DNA from: Anas platyrhynchos
Taxonomy: Eukaryota > Chordata > Aves > Anseriformes > Anatidae
NCBI RefSeq assembly: GCF_047663525.1
Contig: NC_092587.1
Span: 42,802,501-42,866,500 of the forward strand
Direction: 5' to 3'
DNA length: 64,000 nucleotides
The position numbers and the translations under genes were made by a program. Positions within the stretch are counted from its first letter, which is position 1. The number at the start of each line of letters is the position of its first letter. Shown here piece by piece: positions 23,607 through 38,200 of the stretch. Below the pieces are notes generated by a model, which saw only the letters and a list, made by a program, of their open reading frames with translations, ran no database searches and was not told the origin of the DNA.

Positions 23607-24592
23607 CCCCGCCTGGGTGCCCCCGGAGCAGGGCAGCGCCTCTGGGGCCCCTCCGCCGCCCGGCCCCGCTCTATGGGGCCGCCCCCATCACCTGACCGCC
23701 CGCGCCCGCCTCCCGAAAGCCCGGCCCCCCCGGCCCCCCCGGCCCCCCCGGCCCCCCCGGCACACAGCCGCCCAGCCGGGCTGCCGGGGCCCGAGGTGAG
23801 CGGAGCCGGGCCGGGCAGGGCTGTAGGGCACGGGGGGGGCAGGCGGGGGGACAGCGCTGCCCCAGGGGAGGGAGCCCGGGGGGGGCTGGGGGCTGTGGTC
23901 CTGCAGGAACAGCATAAAGCGCGGCTGGGAGAGCCCTTCCTTAACTCTTTATTTTATTGTTTTTTCGCCTAAAAGCCGAGCGGGAGCTGGAAGCAGAGCC
24001 CAGAGGCGTTGCCGTGGGTTGAGCCGTGCCCGTGTCCCGGCGCAGCGTGCCCTGGGTCCCCCACCACTGCCTCCCACAGCCGCCCGCCGCTCCCCACTTT
24101 TTTTTTATTATTTGTGCTATGAGCCATTTAGAGCCTCGCTGTTTCAGCTCCCAGCTGTTTGTGACTCTCTCCTTTCCTCCGACCAGGGATGGGGCTCGGC
24201 GTGGTGGAGCCTCGGAGGCGCTCGCCGGGGAAGCGAGCGGCCGGAGGAGGAGGACGAGGAGCTGCGGTCTGACCCTCACGGCCAGCACAGCTTAACCCGA
24301 CACAGCCAGGGGCAGCCTGGGCCATGGTGACACTGCTGGAAGGCCGGGGGGGCCGCCTGGTCCTCGCCGTAGACGTGGGTGCTCAGATGGAGGTCCCGGA
24401 GGTCTCAGGTCTGAAATCGCCCTCTTCACCCAGTCCTGCAACAGAGGAGAGAGCAACGTGAGCGCCTCACAAATTTCTTCAGTCGGCTCCATAAAAAACC
24501 TGCAAAGTGGGTCAGTGGCGGAGTAAGAAACAAAGCAGCGGTGCTGACATCTCTGGAGGAGGCAGGTGTGGCTGTGGTGATCGTCCCCGCAG
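23607..24592. promoter_or_regulatory. Head-to-head NAGA / PHETA2 promoter region (CpG island)
   Basis: Dense CpG and GC-rich sequence extends upstream of the NAGA start codon. A donor-like CCGAG/GTGAG at 23795/23796 and an acceptor-like CCCCGCAG ending at 24592 could delimit a PHETA2 5' UTR exon and intron. That would place both transcription starts within about 200 bp in one shared promoter; this is inferred from splice motifs only. Two AATAAA motifs on the minus strand (complement of 23948-23958) are unexplained. Confidence 0.5.
23720..23762. repeat. 9-bp GC minisatellite (CCGGCCCCC)n
   Basis: Between four and five tandem copies of a 9-bp CCGGCCCCC-type unit, almost pure G/C with one CpG per unit. 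It lies about 115 nt upstream of the NAGA start codon within the shared promoter. Confidence 0.85.
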
Positions 24593-24666
24593 TCACCGGT
24601 CCCGCCGCACCGCGCTGAGCCGGCCTCTTCCCCCTCTGCTCCCCGCTTCGGGGCGGCCGCGGGGCC

Positions 24667-25443
24667 ATGAAGCTGAACGAGCGGAGCGTGGCTCACTACG
24701 CCACCTGCGACTCGCCCACCGACCACGCCGGCTTCCTGCGCAAGCGGGTGGAGCGTCACCACCACCATGCCCACCATGGCACCTCCTACCAGCGCCGCTG
24801 GTTCGTCCTCAAGGGCAACCTCCTCTTCTACTTCGAGGAGCGGGAGAGCCGCGAGCCCGTGGGGCTGGTGGTGCTGGAGGGCTGCACCGTGGAGCTCTGC
24901 GAGGCCGCCGAGGAGTTCGCCTTTGCCATCCGCTTCGACGATGCCGGCGCCAAGGCCTACGTGCTGGTGGCCGACGGGCAGGCTGCCATGGAGGCCTGGG
25001 TGAAGGCGCTGTCGCGGGCCAGCTTCGACTACATGCGGCTGGTGGTGCGCGAGCTGGAGAAGCAGCTGGAGGAGGCCTGCACAAGCTTGGCCGCTTGCCG
25101 CAAGTCTCCGCGGAGGTCCTCGGGCAGGAAGCGGCACCTCTCCAACCCCGCCTTGCTGCCCGTGCAGGAGAAGCCCGCCATCCTGGAGAACGGCTACTCC
25201 ACCTGGGGCAGCGGCCCCGAGCGCGATGGGGGGCACTCCAAGCCCCCACCTCTGCCTCCGCGCCGGCGCTCGGCCGCCGGCAGCCCTGCGGGGTCCCCGG
25301 CGGCCGGCCTCTCGCCCGCCTTGCAGGAGAGCCCGGTGTCACCGGAGACGGCCTGCTTCGCCAAGCTGCACCACTGGTACGGGCAGGAGATCGCGGTGCT
25401 GAGACGCGAGTGGCAGGAGAGGCAGAAGAGGGGACACCCGTGA
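24667..25443 (+). CDS. PHETA2: PH domain-containing endocytic adaptor 2 (FAM109B / Ses2 / IPIP27B), intronless coding region
   Basis: A single open frame of 258 residues, close to the human length. Residues 18 to about 122 form a PH domain: GFLRKR, a His-rich insert, SYQRRWFVLKGNLLFYFE, and a C-terminal helix with AMEAWVKAL. A basic and proline-rich linker (PPPLPPRRR) follows. Near the C-terminus, CFAKLHHWYGQEIAVLRREW matches the F&H motif by which PHETA proteins bind the inositol 5-phosphatase OCRL and INPP5B. In mammals it acts in endosome-to-TGN and recycling traffic. The start was chosen because MKLNERSVAHYATC matches the family N-terminus and follows a GC-rich 5' UTR. Long frames overlapping it on both strands are codon-bias shadows. 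Confidence 0.95.
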   Translation: MKLNERSVAHYATCDSPTDHAGFLRKRVERHHHHAHHGTSYQRRWFVLKGNLLFYFEERESREPVGLVVLEGCTVELCEAAEEFAFAIRFDDAGAKAYVLVADGQAAMEAWVKALSRASFDYMRLVVRELEKQLEEACTSLAACRKSPRRSSGRKRHLSNPALLPVQEKPAILENGYSTWGSGPERDGGHSKPPPLPPRRRSAAGSPAGSPAAGLSPALQESPVSPETACFAKLHHWYGQEIAVLRREWQERQKRGHP

Positions 25444-28400
25444 CCCCGGGGACGCGGAGTGCAGCGTGCCCGCCGGTTTCTGGCAGAGCAGCGCGAGGGA
25501 TGCTGCCTGCCCCCTTCCCTCGCCGGCAACCGGTGTGCGGCACGTGGCTGCCTGCGTGCTGCCTGGCCACCCGGGAGGGACGTGTGTCTTCCCCAGGCCT
25601 TGCCTGGCATTTCCAGCAGCGAGCCTCATCCTCTTTCCACCGAAACAGCCGGGCTCAGTGCCTTCCATCCTGGCACGGCAGATGCAGCGTTTTGTTTGCC
25701 GCCTCTCCTTCGCCAGTTGCTTTGGTTTTGTTTCTCAGCGTGGAGATTTGCACAGGTCAACATTTATTATAGTCTGTGGTATTGAAGCCCACTGAAGCCC
25801 ATCTGCCTTCGCTTTCTGGCTGCAGATAAGACTGGACTCTTACCAAATGCCTCCGATGGGCCACTTTGTGCCTCTTGGGCCACACGCAGGCCTTACGAGG
25901 ACGCATTCGAGATGCTGTGGCTTCGGCTGGCCCAGGAGCCATGGCTCACCTCGATGGGTGCTCGCTTTGGCCTGGCAGAGTGGCTGGAAGGGGCTGCCAC
26001 CCCTGGGGCTTCTGGCTGTGTGGCAGCATCAGGCCCGGGCAGGTGGGACCCCATGGTGGGACCGTGGGTGGTACCAGAGCCTCCTCTGACCCTGAGGAGC
26101 AGCTTCCCCAGCAGGGTGGGGTGTACCAAGCCACAGCAGAGCTGTATTCACAAACATCATTGGTGGTTTTTTAAGTTTTCTCCTGTCCCAGCACCTCCTC
26201 TCTGCTATGTCCCTCAGGGTGCCCTCTGGTGTGTGTTTCACAAGCTTGTGTCTGCTTCCTGGGGCACCCAGTCTCCTCATCGAGGCTTATGGGGACAGCA
26301 GAAGGAAACATGGAGCTTGATCTGAAGCAACAGCAAGGATCAGGAGCTCATCGAGTCCGGGTTGGACTCTGACTACCTAGTGGTAGTCAAGCCTATTCGT
26401 TTCTCTGGCTCAAGCCTTCCCTCTTACAAACCAGGAATGCTACAGGCTGTTTGTCTTCCCAGGGGTGAATTTATCAGGCTCTGCACCGACTGTAGAAAGT
26501 GCCATATAGGGCTCTGGCTGCTTGCTCGTCAGATGCTGGAGACAGAGTCCAGAGCTACGCTCATGCAAGGCCTTTCTTCATGTTGTGGCTCTGCCAGGTG
26601 CTCTGGGGAGCTGGGCAGAGCCACGTAGCTGGGGAAGAGGAAGGACATCAGCAGGCTCTGGAGGAGTGGGGTCAAGGACAGGGGCTGGCTGCAGAAGGCC
26701 CAGAGGTGCAGGAGTGAGTGACCAGTCACTCCCTGGCCCTGTGTGTCAGCAGTGTTTGGACATGGCCTTGCGAGCGTAAAAGCCGTATCCTACCAAAGCC
26801 AGACCCTGACCTGCTGGGGCTTCCCTCCAGTATTGTGTCAGCTTCATGGGGCTGATGGCAGGAGCACATCCCATGTCATTATCCACTAGGTCAGAAACCT
26901 TAACCAAAAGGCAGACAGTACAAGTACATGGTGCTGAGTCTAGCAGTCCAAGGACTTAGGACACCCTGGAGAGGGTGTTTATAAATCTCCTCACTTGTCC
27001 TCTTGGCAAGGGCTGTTTTTTCAAAGGAGAAGAATATATGAGACTATCTTGCCTTCCCCATGATCTCTGAAAGTGTTAAACCTATTTTTATTGCCCTGTT
27101 CCACAGGAGTCTTGCTAGGAAAACGTTGCTAGTCTGTTACAACTGGTAGGTACCCATGCACCTTTCTGGAGCTGAATGCGCTCAGCCTGTTACTTTGCAG
27201 TAGCCAGTAGAGATTGTCAGAGGCAGAAATCAAATGGCTTGCATTAACTTTCAGTGCCTTTGGAAATGTGTCTTTGGTAGTTTTTGGTGACAAGCTTCCT
27301 GCCTAGTTATGGCTTGACAGGATATTAGCATAAATCAGATCTTAGATCTGGCTTTGGACAGTGGGAGTGTGACCTTCACATACAAATGGTGCAATCCAAC
27401 CCCCTCTAGTTCATGTCTGTATTTCTTCATAGTAGTTTTTTTCAAGGTTGGTAGGAATTTGTTGTTGTTTTACTTTTTAAGTGAGAACAGTAAGGAGAAA
27501 GGAGGAGCAGAAGGGCCGGGAATAGGTCCATCAGGAATGCTTGTGACTCCTGAATCCCGTGTGTGTGGCAGCAGCATCAGAGCTTGGCGTTACCTGGTGC
27601 CTCTTCATTCCGAGTGGGGGTATTTTGGGGCCAGGATCAGGTTTGGTGAGTGCTTTCTCTCTCCCTACCCCCATTCCTATCTCCCTCCCAATACAGAGAA
27701 AATATTCCTGGTGCTTTGGACTTACATAAGGAAGTTTGACGGTAAAGATTTAACTGCCACAATAAATCAAAATGTAATGGGAGTTCCTACATGAGACCCA
27801 AGAATCAGGAATGACTTAAAAGTGAAAATAAATTAACAAAGCCTGTCCTGTCAGAACTGGACCTGAAACAGTATTATTCATTTAAGAGCAGTTTCACTTT
27901 TAAGAAGCTTAGTTCGTTTAAATAAGCCAGGATTGCACTGGTAACGCTCCTAAAGAGCTTATATTTAATGCTTTAATCAGTCCCATTCAAATCACACAAT
28001 TTCCACGCCACCTGGCTTTCCATTAGTACATACTCCAACTAAATCCTAAATCCTGCAAATGAGGAACTGAAAGAACTGAGGAACTGACAGAAAGGAGAGC
28101 ACCCCTTTCTGTCCAACTGCATTTTAGGTAATTTTATGGGGTTTTCTACAGCACTGAGAAGAAAATGGCAGAATGTTGCAAAATATTTGTGCTTGGCCCA
28201 GCAGTCTATGCATGGGCATTGGTTAGGACTTCAAAGTGCTGCGTGACTTTGGATGCACACGGTCAGGGCTTCCTCTCAGTCCCCATCATGCCCATTACAT
28301 AGCAGGGCCTGCCCTTTCATGACTAAAAAAGAGCCATAATCGGAGCCATCCTCAGATTTGTATGCGCCTGCAGATTTTTCAGCTGCCCACCGCCACTCGC

Positions 28401-29560
28401 TTCATTAGGCAGGGAACACCTAGGTGCTCTGAGACATCAAACCAGCTCATCTGCGGATCAGCTGTGCTGGCTGTGCCTTCGAAGCAGCCCCCGGGCAGAA
28501 GGTCGGGATTTCTGCTTCCTGAGATTGCACACTTACCTGCCTAATGGACCGTGCCTCTCTGTGTCTGCAGGCAGAGATCATTACAGGAAAAGGAGCGAGT
28601 TTTCGCTGCTCGCTAGCACATTGTCCCCCGCAGCAAAATGAGACTGATTGCCACACGTTTTTCTCCAGTCTTTCAGGTCTGGGCTGCTTCGCTTCCCACC
28701 TTCTCTTTCCTTATTATTTTTTAAAAATAGAAGGTGTCTGAGCAGCACAAAACAGGAGCCTTAGCAAAGGGGGACTGGATGTTTTGAAGCTAAATGGCTA
28801 CTTTTCTTTAAGTACCGAAGGCAACATTTAAGAATTTTCCTTGGAATAATAATGCAAAAGTGATGAGAGAAAAACGCATGTATCTGAATGCTTGAATTTA
28901 AAATAGTTTAAAGACTGAAAAAAGGGAGGGAGATTGTGACAGTTTTTGTAAGCTTTGCCAAGAAGGGAACCCAAACCTGTTAAAACAGCTGGTGAAATCC
29001 TTATACTTTCCTGCGGATGGGATTCCACATTCAGGCCCATAACACATTGTTTTATTTGCGCACATTTATCTTTTTATGAAACGCCTGTTGTGATGTTTTC
29101 CACTTGACCTGGAGCCAGGTCCTAGCGATGAGTAACCCGAAGCGTCTACCACTGGCTGCTGCTTGCCATTTGGGACATGTGTGACTAAGCGCGGACAAAT
29201 GCTTTGCATTACAAGTTACCGCATTCATAGTTTCGGGCTTGGTCACCCCCGGGATCAGCCCTCGCTGCCTTCATGGAGGAACTCGAGCAAGGAACCCAGT
29301 GAAACGTGCCGGGATCTGTGCAAGGCTCCAGCTCCAGTGGCACCTTTGCACCCTGCACAAGTAGCGACACTACAAGCAGCTTGCGGAAACACTCCTGTCT
29401 CCTGCAGAGCTCACACCGCCAGTATTTAGCGTGTTCTTTCTCAGAAGCGAGTTTGCATGCGCCTTTTGGATTTTATATTTTTATTTTTGAACGTGTGTGT
29501 GTGACGCATTTCAACCCTGTAACCACTTCTATTTTACGCCGGCCAGCCGAATAAACCACT
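25444..29560. other. PHETA2 3' UTR and PHETA2-SMDT1 intergenic region
   Basis: No coding exon is recognised. The + strand AATAAA motifs I noticed first are at 27761-27766 and 27827-27832, which would imply a PHETA2 3' UTR of about 2.3 kb; an earlier non-canonical end is equally possible. 26353-26405 has two adjacent hairpins resembling a CR1 tail. From about 27800 to 29300 the sequence is AT-rich, without recognisable elements. Confidence 0.5.
26353..26405 (+). mobile_element. Probable CR1 LINE tail remnant
   Basis: Two adjacent perfect hairpins are visible: GAGTCC/GGACTC around GGGTT (26353-26369) and GACTACC/GGTAGTC around TAGT (26371-26388). The GGGTTGGACT start, the hairpin and the following CAAGCCTATTCG-like end resemble a diverged CR1 3' tail. 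Divergence is high, so this is tentative. Confidence 0.4.
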
Positions 29561-29599
29561 TCGCGTTTGTACCCCGCCTCAGCCGCCTCAGCACCAAGC

Positions 29600-29745
29600 C
29601 CTGCCCGGGCCGCGCCTCAGCGGGGCCGCCATGGGGCGGGCCCCGGGGCGGGGGGCGGGGGACGGGGAGCGGGGCCGGGCGCAGCCTCGCGAGAGCCGCG
29701 GGCCCGGGGAGGGCCCGGGGGTGGGGGAACGGGGCGGGAGCGGCG
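29600..29745 (+). promoter_or_regulatory. SMDT1 CpG-island promoter
   Basis: Very GC-rich and TATA-less. It contains the palindrome CTCGCGAGAG at 29686-29695, a motif typical of housekeeping promoters, about 50 nt before the start codon, plus several GC boxes. Confidence 0.6.
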
Positions 29746-30127
29746 ATGGCGGCGGCGGGCGGGCGGCTGCTGGCGGCGGCCGCGTCCCGCTCGCTGCGGG
29801 CGGGCTGGGCCGGGCTGGCGGTGCCCTGCCGCCGAGCCACCGTCACCCGCAGCGGCGCCATCCTGCCCAAGCCCGTCAAGGTGAGGCGGCGGCGGCGGGA
29901 TGGGCTGCGGGAGGCGCGGGGGGTGGGGGGGGCGGAGCGGGCCGGTAGCGGCGGCCCCCTCCCGGCTCCTGTCCCGGTTGTCCCCGCAGACCCCGTTCGG
30001 GCTCCTGCGGGTGTTCAGCGTGGTGCTCCCCTTCCTCTACGTGGGCACGCAGATCAGCAAGAACTTCGCGGCGCTGCTGGAGGAGCACGACATCTTCGTG
30101 CCCGAGGACGACGACGACGATGATTAA
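29746..30127 (+). CDS. SMDT1: Essential MCU regulator EMRE (mitochondrial calcium uniporter subunit), two coding exons
   Basis: Exons 29746-29880 and 29990-30127 (TAA 30125-30127), 90 residues, somewhat shorter than human because the presequence is shorter. An Ala/Arg-rich mitochondrial presequence is followed by TRSGAILPKPVK. A single transmembrane helix (FGLLRVFSVVLPFLYVGTQI) and then SKNFAALLEEHDIFVPEDDDDDD with the polyaspartate tail complete the protein. EMRE spans the inner membrane, couples the MCU pore to MICU1/MICU2 gatekeepers and is needed for uniporter conductance. The acidic tail is the part that contacts MICU1. A donor (AG/GTGAGG) right after the stop codon indicates an intron in the 3' UTR, with a plausible acceptor at 30908. 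Confidence 0.97.
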
Positions 30128-32816
30128 AGGTGAGGGCGGCACCGGCACCGGCAGCGGCACTGCCCGCGATCCCTGCTCCCGGAACGGCTCTGAAGGATGC
30201 GGCCGTGGGTAAAGCAGAGATAGCAGCAGCTGTGTGGCCTCCAGCTCCAAACATCGCTGTGCTTCGATACCGGAGTGGGACAGATTGGTTTCTGAGCGAG
30301 AAATCCCCTTAGCAAACCGTCTTTGGAGATCGACTGATCGTGCTGTAGATCTTGACCTTTTAGATCGTGGCAATTGAATCAGAAATAAAGCAGGCAGTGA
30401 GGGATGATATGGGCTATGCTGCAGGCCTGAAAGGGGGACATTGCTGCTGGAGTGTTGTTAACGGTCACCTGTTCGATAGTCTGCTAGCCCGTGACTTTTA
30501 AATGAGAATCACAAATTGTATGAAATTCTGGTAGAGAAGTGAAAAAACTTGAGAATTCCTGAGCTCAGTAAATCAAACTGTCGTGTGGGTGCTGATCGCT
30601 GGAGTAGTCTGACCATTCAGACAAAAAAAGAATGGAATAAGTCACCTTTATCTACAGCACACCACACTCTCTTGTTTGGTATTATTCCATTTGTAAAGAT
30701 TTAGTTTGTGTGTATCTTAGAGAATTCATCAGTGTTGTTTTAATGTATGCATTGTGCAGCGAAAATCAGAGTTAAAAGGTTGCAAAGATCGCAGTGGCCT
30801 GTTAGAAAGCCAGTTTTCGTAGACCCCCACCTCACGTGGTTTGGGGTTGTATGGCCTGGAGCTTGGTGCAGTGTATCTGAAAAGTAACGTGGTTTTATTC
30901 TATCCACAGAACCACAGTGGAAGAACAGAAGGGAGGAGGCCAGTGTGAGAGAAATGCTTCCAACATTTGTCACCTGCATTTTGTCCTTCCTCAAGGGGAC
31001 GGGGGTACTGCATCCCCTTTGCCAGTCAATGTCCTGCACGTGCCCGTGTAAGAGAAATCTGTAAATCAGGAATGAAGGAGGCACTTGATGGGTTCTGCAT
31101 CCTTGCACACACACACTCACCTCATAAAGGACTGCTTGGGATTCCTTTTATTCGCAATATAGGAAATAATTAAAGAACAAGAGATTGAGATGCTTGACTT
31201 TGTTTCCGTGTTGGTTATTTTTTTTGTAGATTATTTCCTATGACCCAGTACTTCTGTCTTAACCTTTCTACCTTCCTAAGTCTGTTCCAGTGGCAAGGTT
31301 CTTTTCATATTTTTTTTTTCCTTTTAGGAGTCTTTTCTGCAATTCAGTCCTAATCAGTGGAACAATATAGGATCTTAGAGGAAGCAGGAACCCCACAACA
31401 CAGCCCCTTTAAAAGAATGGAGTTCATATTGACAGTGGCACTGCAGTTCAGATAACGTTCAGTGCAACCTAGCACTGTGCAGGTATGCCCAATAGAGACT
31501 GGCGCATTAATTTCACCTCTCTGAGGATTAAATACAGCATTACCAGTGCACACTAAACATTAAGTAGGTTTGGTAACGTACAAAGTTGAGATCATGAGCA
31601 GCAAACTAAGGTGATGCTTTTCATAGCACTTAATGTGTGGACCGTGAAACTCTGAGTGCGCTGGCTCCAAGTACTTGTAATGCCTAGGTAGTTCATTACT
31701 TTTGTGTGAGTCCTGATACATTTATTTTTTTAACTACGTGTAAACTTCAGTGTTCACCCTCTTTCCTTATAAGTATTTGCTTTTGCAACTAAATAATCAC
31801 TTAATAGATTCACAAGGTCTTCTCTGCTGCTGGTATCTTCAGTCTCATCAGACCAGTTGCATGCCAGCTTGACCTTGAAAGGTCAAAGTCAAATGATTCA
31901 AATGATTCAAATGATTATTTCATTAAAGCCAGACACATTACTGGGACAATGCTTTCTCATGGTTTCTGGCCACTAGATCTGGCCTCCTCTTAACTGCCCA
32001 CTTCTCCCTTAACAGCTCTCATGTGGGGATGAAGGTGCCAGAGTTTAGGCAAGGATAGAAGTCTGAAAGCACCACAAGGATGCAGTGCTGATCACACATG
32101 GGAAAGCTCCCGCATGGATTTAGCTACTGAAAATGCATTCTGACTGGCAAAAGAACAAATTTTCCTTCCTCTTCTCAGTGGCAAACTAGTAACTCCTGAC
32201 TCAATTATCGAGGTGATGGTAGGACACTATCTCCTGCTAGGCATCACATGCTCTCATGGAGCTTCCCTGTTGCAGACAGCAGTACAAAAAAAAAAATTTT
32301 CCAGGTAATTTAATTTTACAGCAGGGAAATGGACTCTACTGATCTCTTCACTGTACAAAGGGCTTTATTGGCCTATTGGATTGTAAGCCATTCTCTGCTA
32401 GAAGTAAACAGAGAATAGTGTCAAAGTGAAAAACAAGGTCAACACAGTCATGGCATGAAATTGTGAACACTGCAGGAACACATATGGACCTCAAGCACAA
32501 AACCTCTGCAACTACAACAGCTTTTCCAAAGGCCCACTCTTGCCTGCTCTTTTTTCCAAGGAGCTCCCACCCACGTGCAGGGTGCAGGCTGAGCAGACAG
32601 CTCCACAGCCCAGTTGTGCTGTGGTTTTTCAGCAGACACTCAAGAAAAATGATGAGACAAACTCTACCCACTGAAAATATGCGCTGGCAAAAACTAAATC
32701 ACAGCTCTGCATAGAGATCATTAATGACTTGTGCACACGCTGGGTTCAGATTTAGTCGTTAGGCACCTAGGCTGCTATACAGTCTGTCTGTACAGATTTT
32801 TTCTGTTATATAGAAC
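30128..32816. other. SMDT1 3' UTR and SMDT1-NDUFA6 convergent intergenic region
   Basis: A probable SMDT1 3' UTR exon starts at 30909 after the acceptor TCTATCCACAG, with an ATTAAA poly(A) variant near 31168. The rest, about 1.6 kb, is AT-rich and holds nothing I recognise. A short tandem AAATGATTC repeat (three copies) lies near 31890-31918. Confidence 0.5.
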
Positions 32817-32822
32817 TTTATT
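32817..32822 (-). terminator. Poly(A) signal, NDUFA6
   Basis: TTTATT on the + strand reads AATAAA on the minus strand, about 40 nt after the NDUFA6 stop codon. It implies a very short 3' UTR of about 60 nt. Confidence 0.7.
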
Positions 32823-32859
32823 TGTAGTACAGGACAGGAAGACACAGAGTCAGGCTGTC

Positions 32860-35201
<2,342 letters not shown>

Positions 35202-38200
35202 TTATCTTGGGATAGCTCGCAGCTTGAATGGGTGTGGGCATTTTATGAGGGCAAAGTAGCCATCCGTCCGTGGCCTGGGCTGATCCTCGGGGAGCATGAA
35301 GGTGAATTGCTGCAGGAGAGTGGTGAAGAAGATGAAGAGCTCCATCCTGGCCAGCTGTGCCCCCAGGCAGACACGTCGACCTGCAGGAAGGAAGCATCCA
35401 TGAGAGAGGACATTAAACCACGCTGGAATCACTGTGGGATGAGCAACCTCTGTGTGCAGACACAAGACGGAGCAAAACAGAGGATCAGAAGCTGCTTTGC
35501 TCAGGATGGACAGAAGGAAGAAGGCGAGAGTGCCTGGTTAACCATGTCAAAAGGGCCCAGGCACTCACAGCTAGTTAGACGGGGACACCCTGTTTGTTGT
35601 GCACAGCTTCATAGAATAATTTAGGTTGGAAGAGCCCCCTGCAGGTCACTTTCTTACCCCCTGCTCAAATGCAAAGAGAGAGAAAGAGACAACCCCTGGA
35701 CTTCCCAGGAGGCAGATCACCGCTCCTGCTGTGCACATGGCTTGCAGCTAGATCCTCCCCTCAGATTTACCTGCTGAGAAAGGCATGAAGGCCTCCGGTT
35801 TCACAAACTGCCCGTTCACGTCCAGGAAGTGTTCGGGGTAAAACTCATTTGGTTTCTTCCAGACTGACTCATCCTTCAGCACGGAAGACAAGTTGGTGAT
35901 GACTGTTGTCCCCTGCACTCCTCCACAAGAGGAAACAACTTACGTGAGAACGGCAGAATTATCCTGGCAAGGTGGATCGGTGCTCTTTAGTCTGTCTCTC
36001 CCATCTAATAGCAACCATCACTAGATGCTTCAAAGTATGGCACTGAGCTCCTCTTCTCTATCTTAGATATAGCAGAGGTAAAGCAGTGCACTTTTCCAGT
36101 GACATGCTGCCTGCCCTATGCACCTGAAGCATTTGCACTTTTGCAACTTATATCCTTACAAAGGCCATTGCATGCAAATGCTAATTTCATGGTTAGATAG
36201 TGGAAACAGCTTCCACTTCACAGATCCTTCTGGACTTACTTTGTAGCTGGGGAGAAAAAGCTAACTGACAGACTTCAAAGCCCAACTTTCACACATGGAA
36301 AATGGCAAAGCTTTCTTGTTTCCTGTGTCAATGTTTTAAGCTTAGTGGAGTTACTGCAACGCTGAAAAAAACATCCCAGGCTTGTATTGCTACCAGCACT
36401 GCCAGGACAGAGTGCTCTTGATTCCCGTCACAGTGTCAATGGACCGAATGCCAGTGGCAATTGAATAACTTCAGAGATTTAACTACTGCCGTCTCAGGAA
36501 AGGCAGCAAGCTGGTCTCATGTGCCTCCAAAGAGCCTGTCAAGCTGTCCTAGTTTCTTTTTCCAACTCAGGCAGTGAATGTCACAGCTCATCGAGAGGAA
36601 AGCGAACCTTTGCACTGAGCTGCCACTACAGTTGGGTTCCCACATAACTAGTGTAAACCTAGAGCACAAACGTGCCCATCTGTCTGGTCTTAGCATTTCA
36701 ATGTTCAGTGCTTCAGAACTTGGCAGTGAGCGTGATTTGGGGCTGGAAACACAAATCTGCCAAGCTGTGTGGGGTCACCCACACCCTAAGCCAGGCATCT
36801 GCACAGGACAGGGATGCTGCATTGCCCATCTGGCCGTGCTCACCTTGGGAATGAAGTAACCCTGAAGCTCGGTGTCCCGGTATGCCATGTGAGGTAGCCC
36901 AACAGGAGCGATGTCCCCACAGCGCTGTGCCTCATGGATCACGGCATTGGTGTAGGGCATGTTCACTTGGTCCATCATGGTAGGTGACCTCTCTCTTCCA
37001 ATCACCATATCAATCTCTTTGTGGATTTTACCTGAAAGCAGCACAGCCGAGGACTTAGAGCTCCCTTAGCTAAACAGAAGGGGCTGGTACAAGCTGGAGG
37101 AAAAGCTGGCAGCATGAGCTCAGTAGGCACTGTGCGAGGGTAGGACAAGCAATTACAGAAAGGAACAGAAACTACAGGGGAATGCCTTTTTTCAGTTGCT
37201 CAGAAAAACAAAACAAAACAAACAAACAAACAAACAAAAAAAAACAACAGAACAAAAGAAACAAAACAAAACAAAACAACAACAAAAAAAAACTCTGTTA
37301 TTTTTGCACAGTGTCTTTAATAAAGGTCTTGGCACTTGACATGCTACTTTACCCCTCCTCAATGTAGCCGGAAGTGTACTTGTGCAGGCAGCATTTGAGA
37401 GTTAAAACAGATCAGCATTTATTCCAAGTCTAGGAGGGAGGGTTCCAAGACCACTGGAAGTCCCCAGGTAGCCTTCAGTGTGAAGGAGAGTGAACTGCCC
37501 TTCCAACTCCAGTCTTTTCACCAGGGCTTCCCCACTGCCACCACTGGGCCTGCCAGAGCAGCTGTGTTAGGGGAAGTGTTTTCTCCTGGTTTCTTCTAGA
37601 CCAACAATCACCAAACCTGCTTCTCCTTGCAAAAACCCCAAACCATGAATAGGAGATGTTGAGTGTCCTTACAGAGAAATGAGGGCTGAAGGGAACATAC
37701 CGCACCTCTGCCTGTCCTCTCACTTACTCTGTGTTCCTGGGTGCAAAAGCATGTAGAGAAATGCCCACCGGAGGGTGGCGGAGGTGGTGTCAGAACCAGC
37801 TGCAAACAAGTCTGCGGTCACCAGACGAAGGTTGTTGTAATTGAAGCCATTCTCTTCAGCCTCCTTACCCTGCGGAGAGCAAACAAGTGTGTGATAGGAG
37901 CAAAGACACTCGCTGGTGAGACGACCTTCTCTCAGAGCAGTGCTGAGGAGCGCTAGGTCCACTTTTGCTGACCAAGAATTGCATTGGCAGAGAAAAGCAC
38001 ACCACAGGCAATGGGCTGTGTATGACTGATGTGCACCAATACCGCTGTTACCAGAGTATTTGAAGGTCATCAGTAACCTCCCACAGCCTGCGAGATGAAC
38101 ATTACTCCTGCCTTCAGGACAGAAGTAAACACCTTGCGCTCCCAGCTCAGCAGGACACTGCCACTTACTACGGCGTCCTCCCCCAGAGGAGGTGGAACAC

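Noticed and set aside
23359-23972. 146- and 177-aa + strand frames antisense to NAGA exon 1
   Set aside because: GC-rich antisense shadows ending in the 9-bp minisatellite.
24292-25772. 314-aa minus-strand and 421-aa + strand frames over PHETA2
   Set aside because: Codon-bias shadows of the PHETA2 coding exon; only the 24667-25443 frame shows PH and F&H motifs.
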